From: Zygnema cylindricum
Taxonomy: Eukaryota; Streptophyta; Zygnematophyceae; Zygnematales; Zygnemataceae
NCBI GenBank assembly: GCA_037447655.1
Contig: JBBHKE010001099.1
Location: forward strand, 282,739-328,309
Length of the DNA: 45,571 nucleotides
Reading direction: 5' to 3'
Of this stretch, positions 1 through 10,915 are shown in pieces. Under the pieces are notes generated by a model, which was not told the origin of the DNA, searched no databases, and saw only the letters and a program-made list of their open reading frames with translations. The translations under genes were made by a program, and so were the position numbers. Position 1 is the stretch's first letter. Every line of letters starts with the position of its first letter.

Positions 1-672
1 ACTACAACCGGCGGATAACTGGTTGTAAAATTCATCAAAGTACGTACATTTCATCCGATCTCCATCCGATCAAAAGGAGTCCGGATCGCATCGAGAATGA
101 ATCCGATTAAGAGTCTGAATCTCTTAAAAGCAAAAGCCTGTTCTTAAAAGAGAACGGCCCACTCGACAAAAGAACGAAGGAGGAACGGTGGCTAACGGGT
201 GGTAGAGAAAAGAAGTACAATCGATCACTGGCCGAGGCCGTGTGAATTAAAAACGAGGCAGAACACAAGGAGAGAAAAATCCGTACGCTAACTAGCATCT
301 ACCACTAGCTAACATGAAGAAAAGAGATGGTGGGCAATCGGTGGCAAGGAGGAAGCAAGAAAACAGCTCACCCGGCAAGAGAAAATTCTTGTCCGAAAAC
401 GAAAATTCTCTAAGTCTGAGAATTAGCCTAAGTAAGAGCTACGCTAGGCCTGAGGAAAACTAGCCTACCTCTAGCCTACTTTACATGCATGAAACTACTT
501 AAAATGTTGGTCAATAGGCGGCCAACATCATCTACCGTACGCTTGACAAAATCCACTGTCCGAGGGTAAAACCCTCCCTAACCACATGTATGCGCGAACC
601 TACATGGGTTCGCGACTTAAATAAATAGAAGGTATCGAAGCGTCGCCGATACTCTTGAAAATCAAGATTCAG
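1..672. other. Gene-free left flank
   Basis: No reading frame here resembles a known protein and I see no RNA gene. The last ~70 bases lead into imperfect tandem units that continue into the LTR-like repeat to the right. Confidence 0.5.
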
Positions 673-885
673 TGCCAAACAATACTTCGCCTCGATACTC
701 CCAAAATCGTTTGCATACAAACGAATATCGCACACCACGAAACATATCGCACATAACAATCCTAAAATCGCGCTGCGTTGTCCAAACAATATTTCGCGTC
801 CATACTTCGAAAATCGTGTACCTATGCACGAAATAAAAGGTATTGCACGAAATAAGTACTATACAACCAAACGTGATAATAAATG
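673..885. repeat. Two imperfect ~106-bp tandem units
   Basis: The unit starting near 673 (CCAAACAATACTTCGC...) recurs near 780 (CCAAACAATATTTCGC...), each followed by a CGAAAATCG-like stretch and CGCAC/GCACG motifs. The second unit continues into the LTR-like repeat. The first has no partner in the copy at 4226, so the local duplication may have happened on this side only. Confidence 0.5.
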
Positions 886-1317
886 AATCGACGTGAAATA
901 GCACGTGCAAACGAAACAAAATGAAAGCGTGCGTGCATGCATAAAATCATGGGTGCATGCAGAATACCGCGCGTGCGTGCAAAATACCGCGCATGCGTGC
1001 GAAATATTGCGCGTGCATCCGAAATACCGCGCATGCATGCATTATATCATGCGCGCACATCAAATATCGCGCGTGCGAACATGATATCGTGCGTGCAGGC
1101 AACCAACACAATGCGGTAGATAGCTGTCATGCATGAGAGGCAAGCAAGCAAACATGCATCACAACCAACAAAGGCATGCTCACAAACATATATACCAACG
1201 AAAATAAATATGAAAAGACAAAAAATATATACACCATGTGAAGGAATAAAGGTGAAAATGACCCAAAGAGAGAAGGGAAAGAATACTCCCCTAGAGTCAA
1301 GTGGACCCAATATTTCA
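779..1317 (-). repeat. LTR-like direct repeat, left copy (3' in element sense)
   Basis: It matches 4226-4512 plus 10916-11161 in the same orientation. By eye about three bases in four agree in the 1040-1100 part, with indels. The right boundary is set where the shared GACCCAAT(a)TTcA text ends. Boundaries are approximate. Confidence 0.45.
950..1105. repeat. 20-bp GC-rich tandem array inside the LTR-like repeat
   Basis: About seven degenerate units of the form AAATACCGCGCGTGCGTGCA, rich in alternating GC/GT steps, stand out from an AT-rich background. The same array lies at 4406-4507, and its continuation is at 10916-10985. Confidence 0.7.
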
Positions 1318-1588
1318 CCCCCCCTAACTCTTTAGCCTGTAGAGGAGTAGGTTAACACATTTAGGGGCCAAGAACAGGTATGGAAGCACTAATGGTCAGC
1401 TAGGTGGAAAGAAAATGGAAGAGAGAGGCACTCCATATGGAATCCCTGATTACTACATGTATATGTATAACACCCTCTACAAACTCAACATCTCGTTAGT
1501 ATTTATGTCAACCACAAAAAGAATGTGTAAAAGAACATTGGTGTCGGAAGTATCCAAGAGATAACATGAGTCGATAAGAAGACTCGGC

Positions 1589-2403
1589 TCACTCAAAGCT
1601 TCCAACATAGTGAGGTGTCTTAAAGGATCCTTTCCGGGAAAATGTAGTCGCATTTGTCTTCCCTAAGGTCGATTTTGGAGAATGCAGGGAGAGAAGAATC
1701 CAAATGTGCCATAGTGGGCAAGGCTTGGGAGCAGAGACAAGAGGGGTACATAATTTGCGTCCTTGAAAATTAGAGGGACGGTAGGAGAAGGTTTGATCAT
1801 GCATTTCGTCTCCCCCACCGATTTGGAAGATAACATCCTGTCCCACTAAGCATTCGTAGTCGGTGCATTTGGTGACCAATGCTCGCAAAGAAACTTCCAC
1901 GGACTCACCTTCGGTTCCGTTTTGGAATCGAAAGGTGAGCAGGTCCTTGGTGATTCCAAGCACCGGCTCTGTGGTACCGGCTGAAGTGAGAAGTTGGGTA
2001 GCCGTGGCTTGAAGCTTGTCTCAATCAGACCAAGTTTAAGCACAAATTCGGATCCGAGTATCACGGGTTTGGCTCCAGTGTCTATAAGAGGGAGAGAAAG
2101 AGCAACACCATTAACGGAGAAGGAAGTTTGAGAATTCTCTCAGAAACTGATGTGAGGATCATGGTCACGGCGCTCATCCGCGGTAACTAGCTGAATAACT
2201 GAAAGACTACGGTTCAGCTGCAATGCCCTCAAAGCGACGGCTGCAGCAAACTCATTAACAAGGGGAGAGGCTTTGGTAACCTCATTAGGAAAGGGAGAGG
2301 CCCTGGGGGCTTCATCAATCATGGTAGAAAGGATCTTTAGCAGTTCCTTGACTCGATGTGCATCATGTATGGTACTATCCAGAATGGTGAGAGCTTTAGC
2401 CAC
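1589..2403 (-). pseudogene. Retroviral-type aspartic protease relic (Ty3-like)
   Basis: The minus strand encodes a clan AA aspartic protease segment. The catalytic motif IDTGAKPVILG is encoded at about 2052-2085 (DTGA at 2071-2082), followed by SEFVLKLGL. A second conserved strand, TDYECLVGQDVIF, appears near 1835-1875 in another frame, so at least one frameshift lies between about 1963 and 2064. An in-frame TGA at 2140-2142 separates the protease from the upstream part of the same frame (2143-2403), a spacer without a recognisable domain. In an intact element the enzyme would mature the Gag polyprotein. No reverse transcriptase follows. The gene is dead as it stands. Confidence 0.65.
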
Positions 2404-2864
2404 AATGGAGGAAGTTGTGTCTTATAGAGGAGAGGGATATTCTTTCTCGAAAGAAAGTGGAATACGGGAATTTTATAATATACTGTCCCGATAGTGATCG
2501 AACAAGCCTTTATCAAAAGTAGCTTCCCGTTGTTGGATAGTTGAATCTGGAAGGATTCGGCAGGCCAACGTTGGCATGTGGACGACTGTCTTTGCCATTC
2601 GCGTGAACTAGGGTTTCATTTCGGCCATGAGACAACAAATTGTTCCTTCATTATGGCGGCCATCATGACTTGTAACTCGGCATTTTCTCTCTCTTGTCAA
2701 GAGATCTAAGGCAAAGTCGCCTCTTTCTCGGTCTCTATAGGAGGAGTGACCGGCTTGGGAGAACGGGCAGGAATGCCTCTGTTCTAAATCTGATACTGAT
2801 ACCAAAAATTACGGTCCTTAACAAGACAACGGAGAACATCATGTCCTTTTTGTTGGCAATGGGT

Positions 2865-4034
2865 TCATGTGGCCGACTTATCTGGGCACATGCAAGCATC
2901 GTGCCCCGTGTTTCCACATCGGAAACAGAATCGGTCTCCGAAATTAAATGGCGGGTTTCCCATGGCCAACATCTTTGGAGGCCCATTAGAAGGCCACGTT
3001 TTCCTCAAAGGTGGTGGGGATTGGTCAAATTGGTTTCCTTGAGATTCGGGATTTTCATGAGCATCCCACCACCATGATTGCATCTCATACCTAACCCCAT
3101 ATGAGCCGCTTGCTCAAAGGTAAATTTCAGCACGTATATTTGATTGAGATGAATCTGAATGATTATTTTCGATTGAGGAGGAAACTGTCCCACGAATTTT
3201 TGGACAGCCTCTCCATCGGACATAAGTTCTGGTAATGCTTCAGGAAGGGTCTCCACTCAAGCTCATAAAGCAGGGGCAGTCTCACCCATCCTACGTTTGA
3301 AGTTCATCAACTCCTTAGCGTTATCTAGATTTTCTATCCGGTTGCAACAGGTATTCTTCCTAGAGAAGATCGAACATGACCGATAACGAGTCACGTAAAA
3401 TAATTAATACTCCGGGTCTAGCTAGAACTGCAGTACGGGCAGCCACATTATACAGTTAAAGAATCTTGGGGGTGGCGGGATATAGCTCATCCCCATTAAC
3501 GTCCAATATAGTCGGAACAGCCGCCTGGTAGGGAATTTCTACTTGGCCGAGGACAGCTGGGTAACCTCCAAAAGGTGGAGGGTGCTCCATTATTTGACAA
3601 ATACTCTCATAATTCTGTGTGTATAAAGTGAGCGCCGAACCGCGAAGGTATCGGCCAAGGAGAGAGAAAGCGACCCTAAGGTCGAACTGGTCTTGATATT
3701 GGAAGGCTAAATCCCTCATTTTCGTGTCATAAAGCCTGCGCAAATGAGATAAGGACATGGTATCCTTCAATGCGGAAAAACAAAATTGCATCCTACCCAT
3801 GGATCCGTTTGAGGAGGAAGCCATGTTGTCAAAAGAAGGATGCATTGGTTGTTCCAAATTTGGACTAACCGAAAATTCAAATGTAAGAGGATGAGAAAAG
3901 ATTTCCTCTGAAAAGTCTCCTTCGGTTATATCTAGGTATGACCTAAAGGAAACCGAGGATAATGATGAGAGTGTGGTTAATAATGACTGAACTAACGGAG
4001 ATCTAGATGCGGCAACCGAAACTGGTGTGTACAT
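2865..4034 (-). pseudogene. Ty3-like Gag relic with CCHC zinc knuckle
   Basis: A 192-codon open frame (4034 to 3456) gives the N-terminal part. It contains a helical region (SALKDTMSLSHLRRLYDTKM) and a domain with aromatic and leucine spacing like retrotransposon Gag. Further along the minus strand, in other frames, is a piece reading FKRRMGET..LPELMSDGEAVQKF (about 3310-3170), typical of the Retrotrans_gag family. Then comes a knuckle CFRCGNTGHDACMC with spacing CX2CX4HX4C (about 2886-2927). The frame breaks at 3456 and again before the knuckle, so no complete protein can be made. The order gag, knuckle, protease matches Ty3/gypsy polyproteins. The assignment to Ty3 rather than another LTR clade is inference from the Gag pattern. 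Confidence 0.6.
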
Positions 4035-4225
4035 AGACTCGAGAAAGCTAGAAAGATCTAATTGCGGTGGTCAGAATACTGTCCCGCCGCGGGTAGATCC
4101 GAATTGATAACGTAAGTTATCCCAACCTTTGGGCATAAACAAAGAGAAAACCCTCGATTACAACTATGAAAAAACGGAAAGACCTAATCGAGGTGCGTCA
4201 GATATATGGCCAAACCACACAAGAC

Positions 4226-4512
4226 AAGTCAAAAAGATATTTCGCGTCTATACTTCAAAAATCGTATACCTACGCACGAAATAAAATGTATCGCACGAAA
4301 TTAGTACTATATAACCAAACGTGAAAATAAATGAATCGACGTGAAATCGCACGTGCAAAAGAAACAACAAAAAAGCGTGCATGCATGCATAAAATCATGT
4401 GTGCATGCACAATACCGCGCGTGCGTGCAAAATACCGCACGTGCGTGAAAAATATCGCGCGTGCGAGTGAAGTATCGCGCGTGCATCCGAAATACCGCGC
4501 GTGCGTGCATAA
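4226..4512 (-). repeat. LTR-like direct repeat, right copy, first part
   Basis: It matches 786-1045 closely (TATTTCGCGTCTATACTTC..., then GAATCGACGTGAAATCGCACG) and ends in the 20-bp GCGTGCG array at 4406-4507. The copia element at 4513 interrupts it; it resumes at 10916. Confidence 0.5.
4508..4512. repeat. Target-site duplication CATAA (left)
   Basis: CATAA directly precedes the left LTR. The identical five bases follow the right LTR at 10916-10920. This fixes both ends of the copia element and shows that it inserted by integrase into the GCGTGCG array. Confidence 0.9.
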
Positions 4513-5248
4513 TGAAATTTTGTGTCCTCCATTGGACTAGAGAATACAGGAAGCCTCTAGATTATATTTAACTAACCCACTTTAAGCCACGACCACTGCT
4601 GCCCAAGAAGGCAAACTGACAATTTGACTGCTTCCCTTTGCAGCTTGGACTCCCCTGAGTCCGTAGCAAAAAGAATCACTGAAAATGGCCAACCAGCTGA
4701 TAAGTTATGAGGCACTTAAAATGCCAATTTGTACAAACTCTCAAAGGGAGAGGTGACTACCTACCAAAATTTTCTAAGTCCTAATTCCTTCTAATAACTT
4801 CTATCTATTGAAGTACGGACCAATCAAATTACTGTACTGTACCAAAAAATACTACTGCCGGTGTACCTTTTGTAGGGCCTATGTACGACAAGGCTATTAA
4901 GTGGACGCGTGCCTGCTTTTTACTTGTCCGTACATTCCTCGGAATTCCTATGACTGAATGTCATCTCTCCACGTGGCTTCAGGTCATGCCACGTCACAAA
5001 ACGCCTAGGTGACCACTCCGGGATTTCGGCGATGACGTGCGCCCTAGGATTCGTAATGAGACGTAATCTTAACCGTTATAATTACTTGCGAGATATTTGT
5101 TTCACTGTCAAACAAATGCGAGGTATTCATTCTGAAGTGATGTCGTACTAAAACTATATCTATGCACGCCGTATCTTGTTTTAGTTAAATTGATTTCTTA
5201 CTTCCTAAATGTATATATATCTATCATACTCTATAGCACTTAGCATTG

Positions 5249-5335
5249 GTCCTAGTCTAGTAGGATAAAGCTGACCGCTATCGGCCAACTTGACGAACCG
5301 CAGGTTCCAGGTTCAAATCCCGGGTCCGTCAGGAC
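5249..5335 (+). other. tRNA-Glu-like Pol III unit inside the 3' LTR
   Basis: An 87-nt tRNA-like segment antisense to the element. A box TAGTCTAGTAG (5253-5263), B box GGTTCAAATCC (5310-5320), 46 nt apart. T-arm CCAGG-TTCAAAT-CCCGG. Ends GTCCTAG and TCAGGAC pair over five bases. A T5 run follows at 5338-5342, as for a Pol III terminator. The text TAGTCTAG..TAGGATA and the T-arm resemble plant tRNA-Glu. The anticodon arm is not recognisable, so it is not a working tRNA gene. Transcription is inference. Confidence 0.7.
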
Positions 5336-5360
5336 TATTTTTAGTAACCTACTAAAAATA
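5336..5360. other. Perfect 11-bp hairpin abutting the tRNA-like unit
   Basis: TATTTTTAGTA, loop ACC, then TACTAAAAATA. It starts at the base after the tRNA-like 3' end and includes its T-run. The sister LTR has it at 10721-10745. Confidence 0.85.
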
Positions 5361-5530
5361 ACTGCCTGTTGAACTAAGGCAGCCATGGATCAACCACCTT
5401 CTCTATCCTTCAGTGACTACAACAAGTATGGGGGCTAGAGAAAGGAGGTGGAGGCAGGCTGTCTGTCCTTTTTCTTTTACCAAACATATTTAAACCCAAA
5501 AAATACTATAGAAATCTATGAATTTCAACA

Positions 5531-5544
5531 CTCCCCTTATTTTC
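5531..5544 (-). promoter_or_regulatory. Polypurine tract of element 1
   Basis: On the minus strand GAAAATAAGGGGAG lies directly before the 3' LTR, and the pol stop codon TAG is at 5544-5546. It is the expected primer for plus-strand DNA synthesis. The same tract precedes the type A LTRs at 18227 and 24147. Confidence 0.85.
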
Positions 5545-8500
5545 TAGTTTAATTTTAATTTTTCTTTTAACTCGCATTTCTCTCGACAATATTTTAATTT
5601 AGGAGAAGGCACAGGTTTGGTCATCATGTTAGCCACCATTTCTTTATCAGGTCTATACACAAGATTTAAAATTTTATTTTCAACTTTTTCTCTTACAAAG
5701 CTTAATCTTATGTCTATATGTTTTGCTTTGAAATGGTATTTTGGATTGGCTGCGATTGCGATTGCAGCTTGATTATCGCAAAAAAATTCATGCACTCCCA
5801 CCTTCATATATCCCAGTTCTTCCAACAATGACTTCACCCACATTAGTTCTTTTACAGCAGAACAAGACGCCATATACTCAGCCTCCATCTTAGACTGAGC
5901 AACCACGTTTTGTTGCTTACTGCTCCAACAACAAGCTCCTTCCCCCACATACAAAACATATCCAGAAGTGCATCTTCTCATAGGTGCATCCCCATAACTG
6001 GCATCACTCCAAGTGGTGATATCAGTGTGCTCCCCTCCCAAATGCAACCATAATTCTCTAGTTCCAACCAAATATCTCATGACTCTCTTAGCTGCCTCCC
6101 AGTCTCTCTCCCTGGGATCATTAAGATTCCTACTAAGTACTCCAACTGCTGCCGCTATGTCCGGCCTGGTACAGTTCATAAAATAAATTAAACTTCCTAC
6201 GACCTGTCTATAAGGGATAGACTTCATAAACTCTCTCTCCTCTGGACTCATCTGATCATCTAAGATCATCACTCCTCCTACACTCCCATCACTAATTTTT
6301 TTCAAGTCCATGGGAGTGGTACAACTGTTAGCATTTTCCATCTGGAATTTCTCAAGCATATTACCTATTGCTTTTTTCTGAGTAAGTCTGATTATCTTCT
6401 TCCCCCTATCTCTCTCCATTTCGATCCCCAAAATATATTTTGCCTCCCCTAAATCCTTCATATCAAATCTGCCCCTAAGATCTTTCTTTAGCCTATTGAT
6501 ATTCTCCAAAGACTTACTTAACACAAGTAGATCATCCACATAAATTGCAATAAAAATGACACCATTCTCATCTTCAAACATATAGATAGAATGGTCAGAG
6601 GTGATCCGGAAGTATCCCAGATCAGTGAGAAACTCATCTAGTTTCTTATTCCACTGTCGGGGAAACTGTTTCAGTCCATAAAGGGACTTTATGAGCCTCC
6701 AGACTTTGCTCTCTTCTCCTTCTTTCACAAACCCCTCGGGTTGCCTCATAAAAATTTCTTCCTCTAACTCACCATTAAGAAAAGCAGTCTTAATGTCCAT
6801 CTAGTGTATTTCCATGTCTTCAGCTGCGCCTAGATTGAGGAGAATCCTTACCGATGGGAACCGAACAACTGGAGCAAAGGTCTCCTCATAGTCAATCCCC
6901 TCTTTTTGGGAGAACCCCTTCGCTACCAATCGAGCCTTATACCTCTCAATTGTATTATTTAGGTTCAGTTTTAGTTTAAATACCCATTTACATCCAATAG
7001 GTTTTCTGTCTGGAGGGCAATCCGCTAGTTCCCAAGTATTTGCAGCCATGATAGAAGCCATCTCATCATTTATGGCTCTAATCCATCTTTCTCTCTCTGG
7101 ACTATTCACTGCCTCTAAGTAAGACTGAGTTTCATCTGGGTGAGTTTGCTTAGTTACCTTATAAGCACCTTGTTTTTCCTGTATCTTTTTGCTGCTCCTC
7201 TTTCCTCCCTCAAACTCCAAAGCTGGAATGGATGGAAGTCTTGGATTTCTTCTCATTGTCTCATCGGTTCCCTTATCTATGGAAACCGGTTCTTGTCCCG
7301 CTTCTTCTATCTCCTCGAAGTCCATAAGAGTATGTGAGGTTTCCGGTGAGTCACTTGTATCTTCAATCTCCCCTGAATCTGTAATTACGGTTTCACTCAT
7401 GTCCTTTTTGGGAACGACCAAATTCTCATCACTTTCGGACTAAAATCTGATCCTTATCTTCTTTGTATATTTGAAGGGGTCAAATGACTTCCCTTCATCC
7501 ATGACAACTAAGTGTTTGACCAGAATGATATCTTTCTTTGCTAAGTTATAAACTCTATATTCCTTAACATCTTCATCATATCCCACAAAGTATCCAGGTT
7601 TTCCCTTAGCATCTAGTTTCCAGTTTTTCCTATCCGTGTCGAGATTGTAAACTTGGCTACCAAATACTTTAAGGTGTGAGATATTTGGTTTCCTTCTAGC
7701 CCATCTCTCATAAGGTGTCACTCCCTTTATAGCTGAGGTAAGGACTCTATTCTTAATGTAGTTGGCACATATCATTGCTTCTGCCCAAAATCTCTTTCCT
7801 ATTTTCTTGTCGGTCAACATACTGCGTACACTATCTCCTAGTGTTCGATTCAACCTCTCAGCTACCCCATTTTGTTCCTGGTTATATGGTTCAGTTTTCT
7901 GGTGCTGCACTCCCTCATCTCTCAGATATTCCTCAAACTCGTTAGAGGTATATTCCCCCCCATTATCACTCCTTATCCTCTTAATGGGGGTTTCACGCAA
8001 CTTCTCACTCCAAGCTTTGTATTCTTTGAAGTAAGTTGATGCTTCAGATTTTGTTTTCACAAAGTACAATCGAGAGTATCTAGACCAGTCATCAGTTATG
8101 GTCATCATGAACCTCTTTCCTCCAACCGAAGGTACTTTTACACGTCCCAAAATATCTGTGTGGACCAAATCTAACACTTTGTCACCTCTATATGTGGCGC
8201 CTTTGGGAAAGGGAAGCTTGTGAGCCTTACCTTGAGCACAACCACTACAATCATCCATCATTTCATTATCCCCAAACTGAATGCCATCTACTACCCCAAG
8301 CTTTTTCATTTCCCTCAACCTATCAAAATGCACATGCCCCAACCACTTATGCCAAATCATCACCTTAGGAACACCAACATAGTAAGCATTCTACTTTTCA
8401 TTAATCAGGTTAAGCCTAAACATTCCTTGGCTACCCTTATCTGCTGTGAAGTAAACTTCATTCCCATACTTAGCTGTAAAGACTCCCTTTCTGGTGAAGG

Positions 8501-9917
8501 TATCAAACTCTTTGTCATCTAACACAAACGTAGAGACAAGATTTTTACTCAGCTCAGGAATGTAAAGTACATCTGAGAATGTAAGTATAGAAGTCTTACC
8601 CGCCACTAAGACTTTCAGATCTACTGATCCCACTAGATCTGTAGTAACCACTCTCCCATCCCCATACTCTATCTCTACAGTAGGAATCTTTCTTAGCTTA
8701 GTGAAGAGTTCTTTATCACGACACATATGCATGGATGCACATGAGTCGATGATCCATCCTTCCTGTGGAGCTTCCCGAATTGCTCCAAAAGTACACTTCT
8801 GCGTCCGATGGATCTCCTTCTCCTCCAGACTCTCGTAAAGAAGAAGCACCCCATCCTCCTCAGAGGACTCATCCTCAGTTTCTCCTAACACTTTTGTAAC
8901 CTCAAGTGCCTTTTTCTTTCCTTCGAAAGAACCCCCTCCACGGTTCTCTTGGAGCCTCAGCTTTGATAGCTTGACACAATCTACAATAAAGTGTCCCGAC
9001 TTTTTGCAATAATAACAAAGACCCTTTGGGGGCCTTTGTCCCCCAGAATGATCTCTTTCCCCTCTACAAGGTTTCTTTGGGTCCTTCCCCCATCGATCCT
9101 CTCCTGCTGCTAGAGTTTGAATGCTATTTCCTCATCTCCTAGTCTCCATTGTGTTTTCTTGCACAAGTATCATCCTGACTACTGTGTTCCATTTCCATGA
9201 ACTATCAGGCATTCCCTGTACTCGGTACACTATGTTTTCGAACTCATCTAGAAATTTCATGATAAGGGTGTTAACTTTCATTTTCATTGTACCTGTCCCC
9301 CGTCACTTTCCATTTCCATATACAAACAAAAAAGATCATTACAATAATCTAACATCTTTCCTCCTTTGTAAGTGTAACTCAATAGCTTTTGCTCAGCCAA
9401 CTAGAGCTCCTACATAGTTTCAGCTCTATAAATCTCCACCAAACTCTCCCACAACTCCTCGGCCTTGTAAATGTGAAGATGAGGAATGGCCAAACCTTGA
9501 GTGAGGTGCCTCAAAATGAAGTTCTTGGCAGCCATGTTTACATCCTCCCACATTTGAGTATCGTTCTCCACGGTCTTCATGGTTGCCGCTCCGAATATTG
9601 TGGCAATACGAGTGAGGGGTGTCTCCTTCCCTTTCTCCTTTTAGGACACACTGCTATCCCCATCATCTACCTCCTCTACTCACGCAGGCATTGTTGCAAA
9701 AAACCTTACTCCAGCCGTTGTTGCAGAAAAACCTTACTCCCCGAAATCCTGGTGGACTTCTCGAAGGTGGACGTTTCACTTGTCCACTGACGATACCCCA
9801 ATATCGTTTTTCACTTAAAGCTCCCATCATCATGGCTTCCCAATAGGTGAACCCAGATCCATTGAAGGTGGGCACCCTAGAGGGTGGGCCCATAACCTTA
9901 AATTTTGTGTCCTCCAT
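5544..9917 (-). pseudogene. Copia Gag-Pol polyprotein, inactivated (element 1)
   Basis: Domains in order along the minus strand: Gag start MEDTKFKVMGPPSRVP at 9917, inside the LTR; zinc knuckle CYYCKKSGHFIVDC near 8968-9010; protease segment WIIDSCASMHM near 8727-8760, where the catalytic DSG has become DSC; integrase zinc-binding motif WHKWLGHVHF..CSGCAQGK and DDE core (HTD near 8165, SDNGGEY near 7950, GVAERLNRTL near 7855); RT with KWVFKLKL, RYKARLVAKGFSQ and catalytic IYVDDLLV near 6520-6545; RNase H with TGYVLY, EAEYMA and FCDNQAA; C-terminal HIDIRLSFVREKV. The frame from 8891 to 5544 is broken only by nonsense codons: TAG at 8391, 7440 and 6801. The gag part has a TGA near 9136 and a one-base deletion near 9296. 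No active protein is expected. Confidence 0.93.
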
Positions 9918-10596
9918 TGGACTACAGAATAGAGGAAGCCTCTATATAGTATTTAACTAACCCACTTTAACCCATGACCACTGCTGCCGAAGAAGGCAAA
10001 CTGACAATTTGACAACACCCCTCTGCAGCATAGACTCCCCTGAGTACGTAGCAAAAAGAATCACTGAAAACGGCTAACCACCCGATAAGTTATGAGGCAC
10101 TAAAAATGCCAATTTGTACAAACTCTCAAAGGGAGAGGTGACTACCTACCAAAATTTTCTAAGTCCTGATTCCTTCTAATAACTTCTATCTACTGAAGTA
10201 CGGACCAATCAAATTACTGTACCGTACCAAAAAGTACTACTGCCGGTGTACCTTTTGTACGGCCTATGTACGACAAGGCTATTAAGTGGACGCGTGTCTG
10301 CTTTTTACTTGTCCGTACATTCCTCGGAATTCCTATGACCGAATGTCATCTCTCCACGTGGCTCCAGGTCATGCCACGTCACAAAACGCCAAGGTGACCA
10401 CTCTGGGATTTCGGCGATGACGTGCGCCGTCGGATTCGTAATGAGACGTAATCTTAACCGTTATAATTACTTGCGAGATATTTGTTTCACTGTCAAACAA
10501 ATGCGAGGTATTCATTCTGAAGTGATGTCGTACTAAAACTGTATCTATGCTCGCCGTATCTTGTTTTAGTTAAATGGATTTCTTACTTCCTAAATG

Positions 10597-10604
10597 TATT
10601 TATA
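10597..10604 (-). promoter_or_regulatory. TATA box of the 5' LTR
   Basis: TATAAATA on the minus strand, about 30 bp downstream of the tRNA-like unit in element sense. It is a likely Pol II core promoter for element 1. The U3/R boundary should lie about 30 bp further on. Inference from motif and position. Confidence 0.55.
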
Positions 10605-10633
10605 TCTATCATACTCTATAGCATTTAGCATTA

Positions 10634-10720
10634 GTCCTAGTCTAGTAGGATAAAGCTGACCGCTATCGGCCAACTTGACGAACTGCAGGTTCCGGGTTCA
10701 AATCCCGGGTCCGTTAGGAC
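10634..10720 (+). other. tRNA-Glu-like Pol III unit inside the 5' LTR (best copy)
   Basis: Same 87-nt unit as at 5249, better preserved. Ends GTCCTAG and TTAGGAC pair over seven positions (last one G-T). T-arm CCGGG-TTCAAAT-CCCGG is perfect. A box TAGTCTAGTAG at 10638-10648, B box GGTTCAAATCC at 10695-10705, T5 run at 10723-10727. It lies antisense and directly upstream of the LTR TATA box, so in form it is a divergent Pol III unit next to a Pol II promoter. The hairpin follows at 10721-10745. Confidence 0.75.
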
Positions 10721-10915
10721 TATTTTTAGTAACCTACTAAAAATAACTGCCTGTTGAACTAAGGGAGCCATGGATCAACCACCTTCTCTATCCTTCAGTG
10801 ACTACAACAAGTATGGGGGCTAGAGAAAGGAGGTGGAGGCAAGTTGTCTGTCCTTTTTCTTTTACCTAACATATTTAAACCTAGAAAATATTATAGAAAT
10901 CTATGAATTTCAACA

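Larger units (their letters stand above)
4513..5530 (-). repeat. 3' LTR of element 1 (type A)
   Basis: 1018 bp, starting TGAAATTTTG and ending ATTTCAACA on the plus strand. In element sense it starts TGTTGAAAT and ends with a gag start-like ATGGAGGACACA 20 bases from the end. It carries the tRNA-like unit at 5249-5335, a hairpin at 5336-5360 and a TATA-like tract near 5211-5218 (minus strand). Confidence 0.93.
4513..10915 (-). mobile_element. Full-length Ty1/copia retrotransposon (element 1)
   Basis: A 6403-bp element on the minus strand with two 1018-bp LTRs starting TG and ending CA in plus orientation; the inner TG of the right LTR has become TT. It is flanked by the 5-bp duplication CATAA. 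Between the LTRs lie gag, zinc knuckle, protease, integrase, RT and RNase H in copia order. A purine-rich tract abuts the 3' LTR. The two LTRs differ only by scattered substitutions and are equal in length, so this is the youngest large insertion here. The coding region is dead: several nonsense codons and at least one frameshift. Confidence 0.93.
9898..10915 (-). repeat. 5' LTR of element 1 (type A)
   Basis: 1018 bp, aligned end to end with 4513-5530. In element sense it ends AAATTTAA where the 3' LTR ends AAATTTCA, so the terminal CA has been lost by one substitution. Gag starts inside this LTR at 9917. Confidence 0.92.

Noticed and set aside
5249-5335. Functional tRNA-Glu gene
   Set aside because: D-arm shortened and anticodon arm not foldable in the normal way, and it lies in an LTR; kept as a tRNA-like unit only.
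7762-8522. Plus-strand open frames over integrase
   Set aside because: Antisense to the integrase and protease coding strand; the same shadow appears at 20919-21221 in element 2.
9389-9790. Plus-strand open frame of 133 codons
   Set aside because: Antisense shadow of the element 1 gag region; no protein family match.
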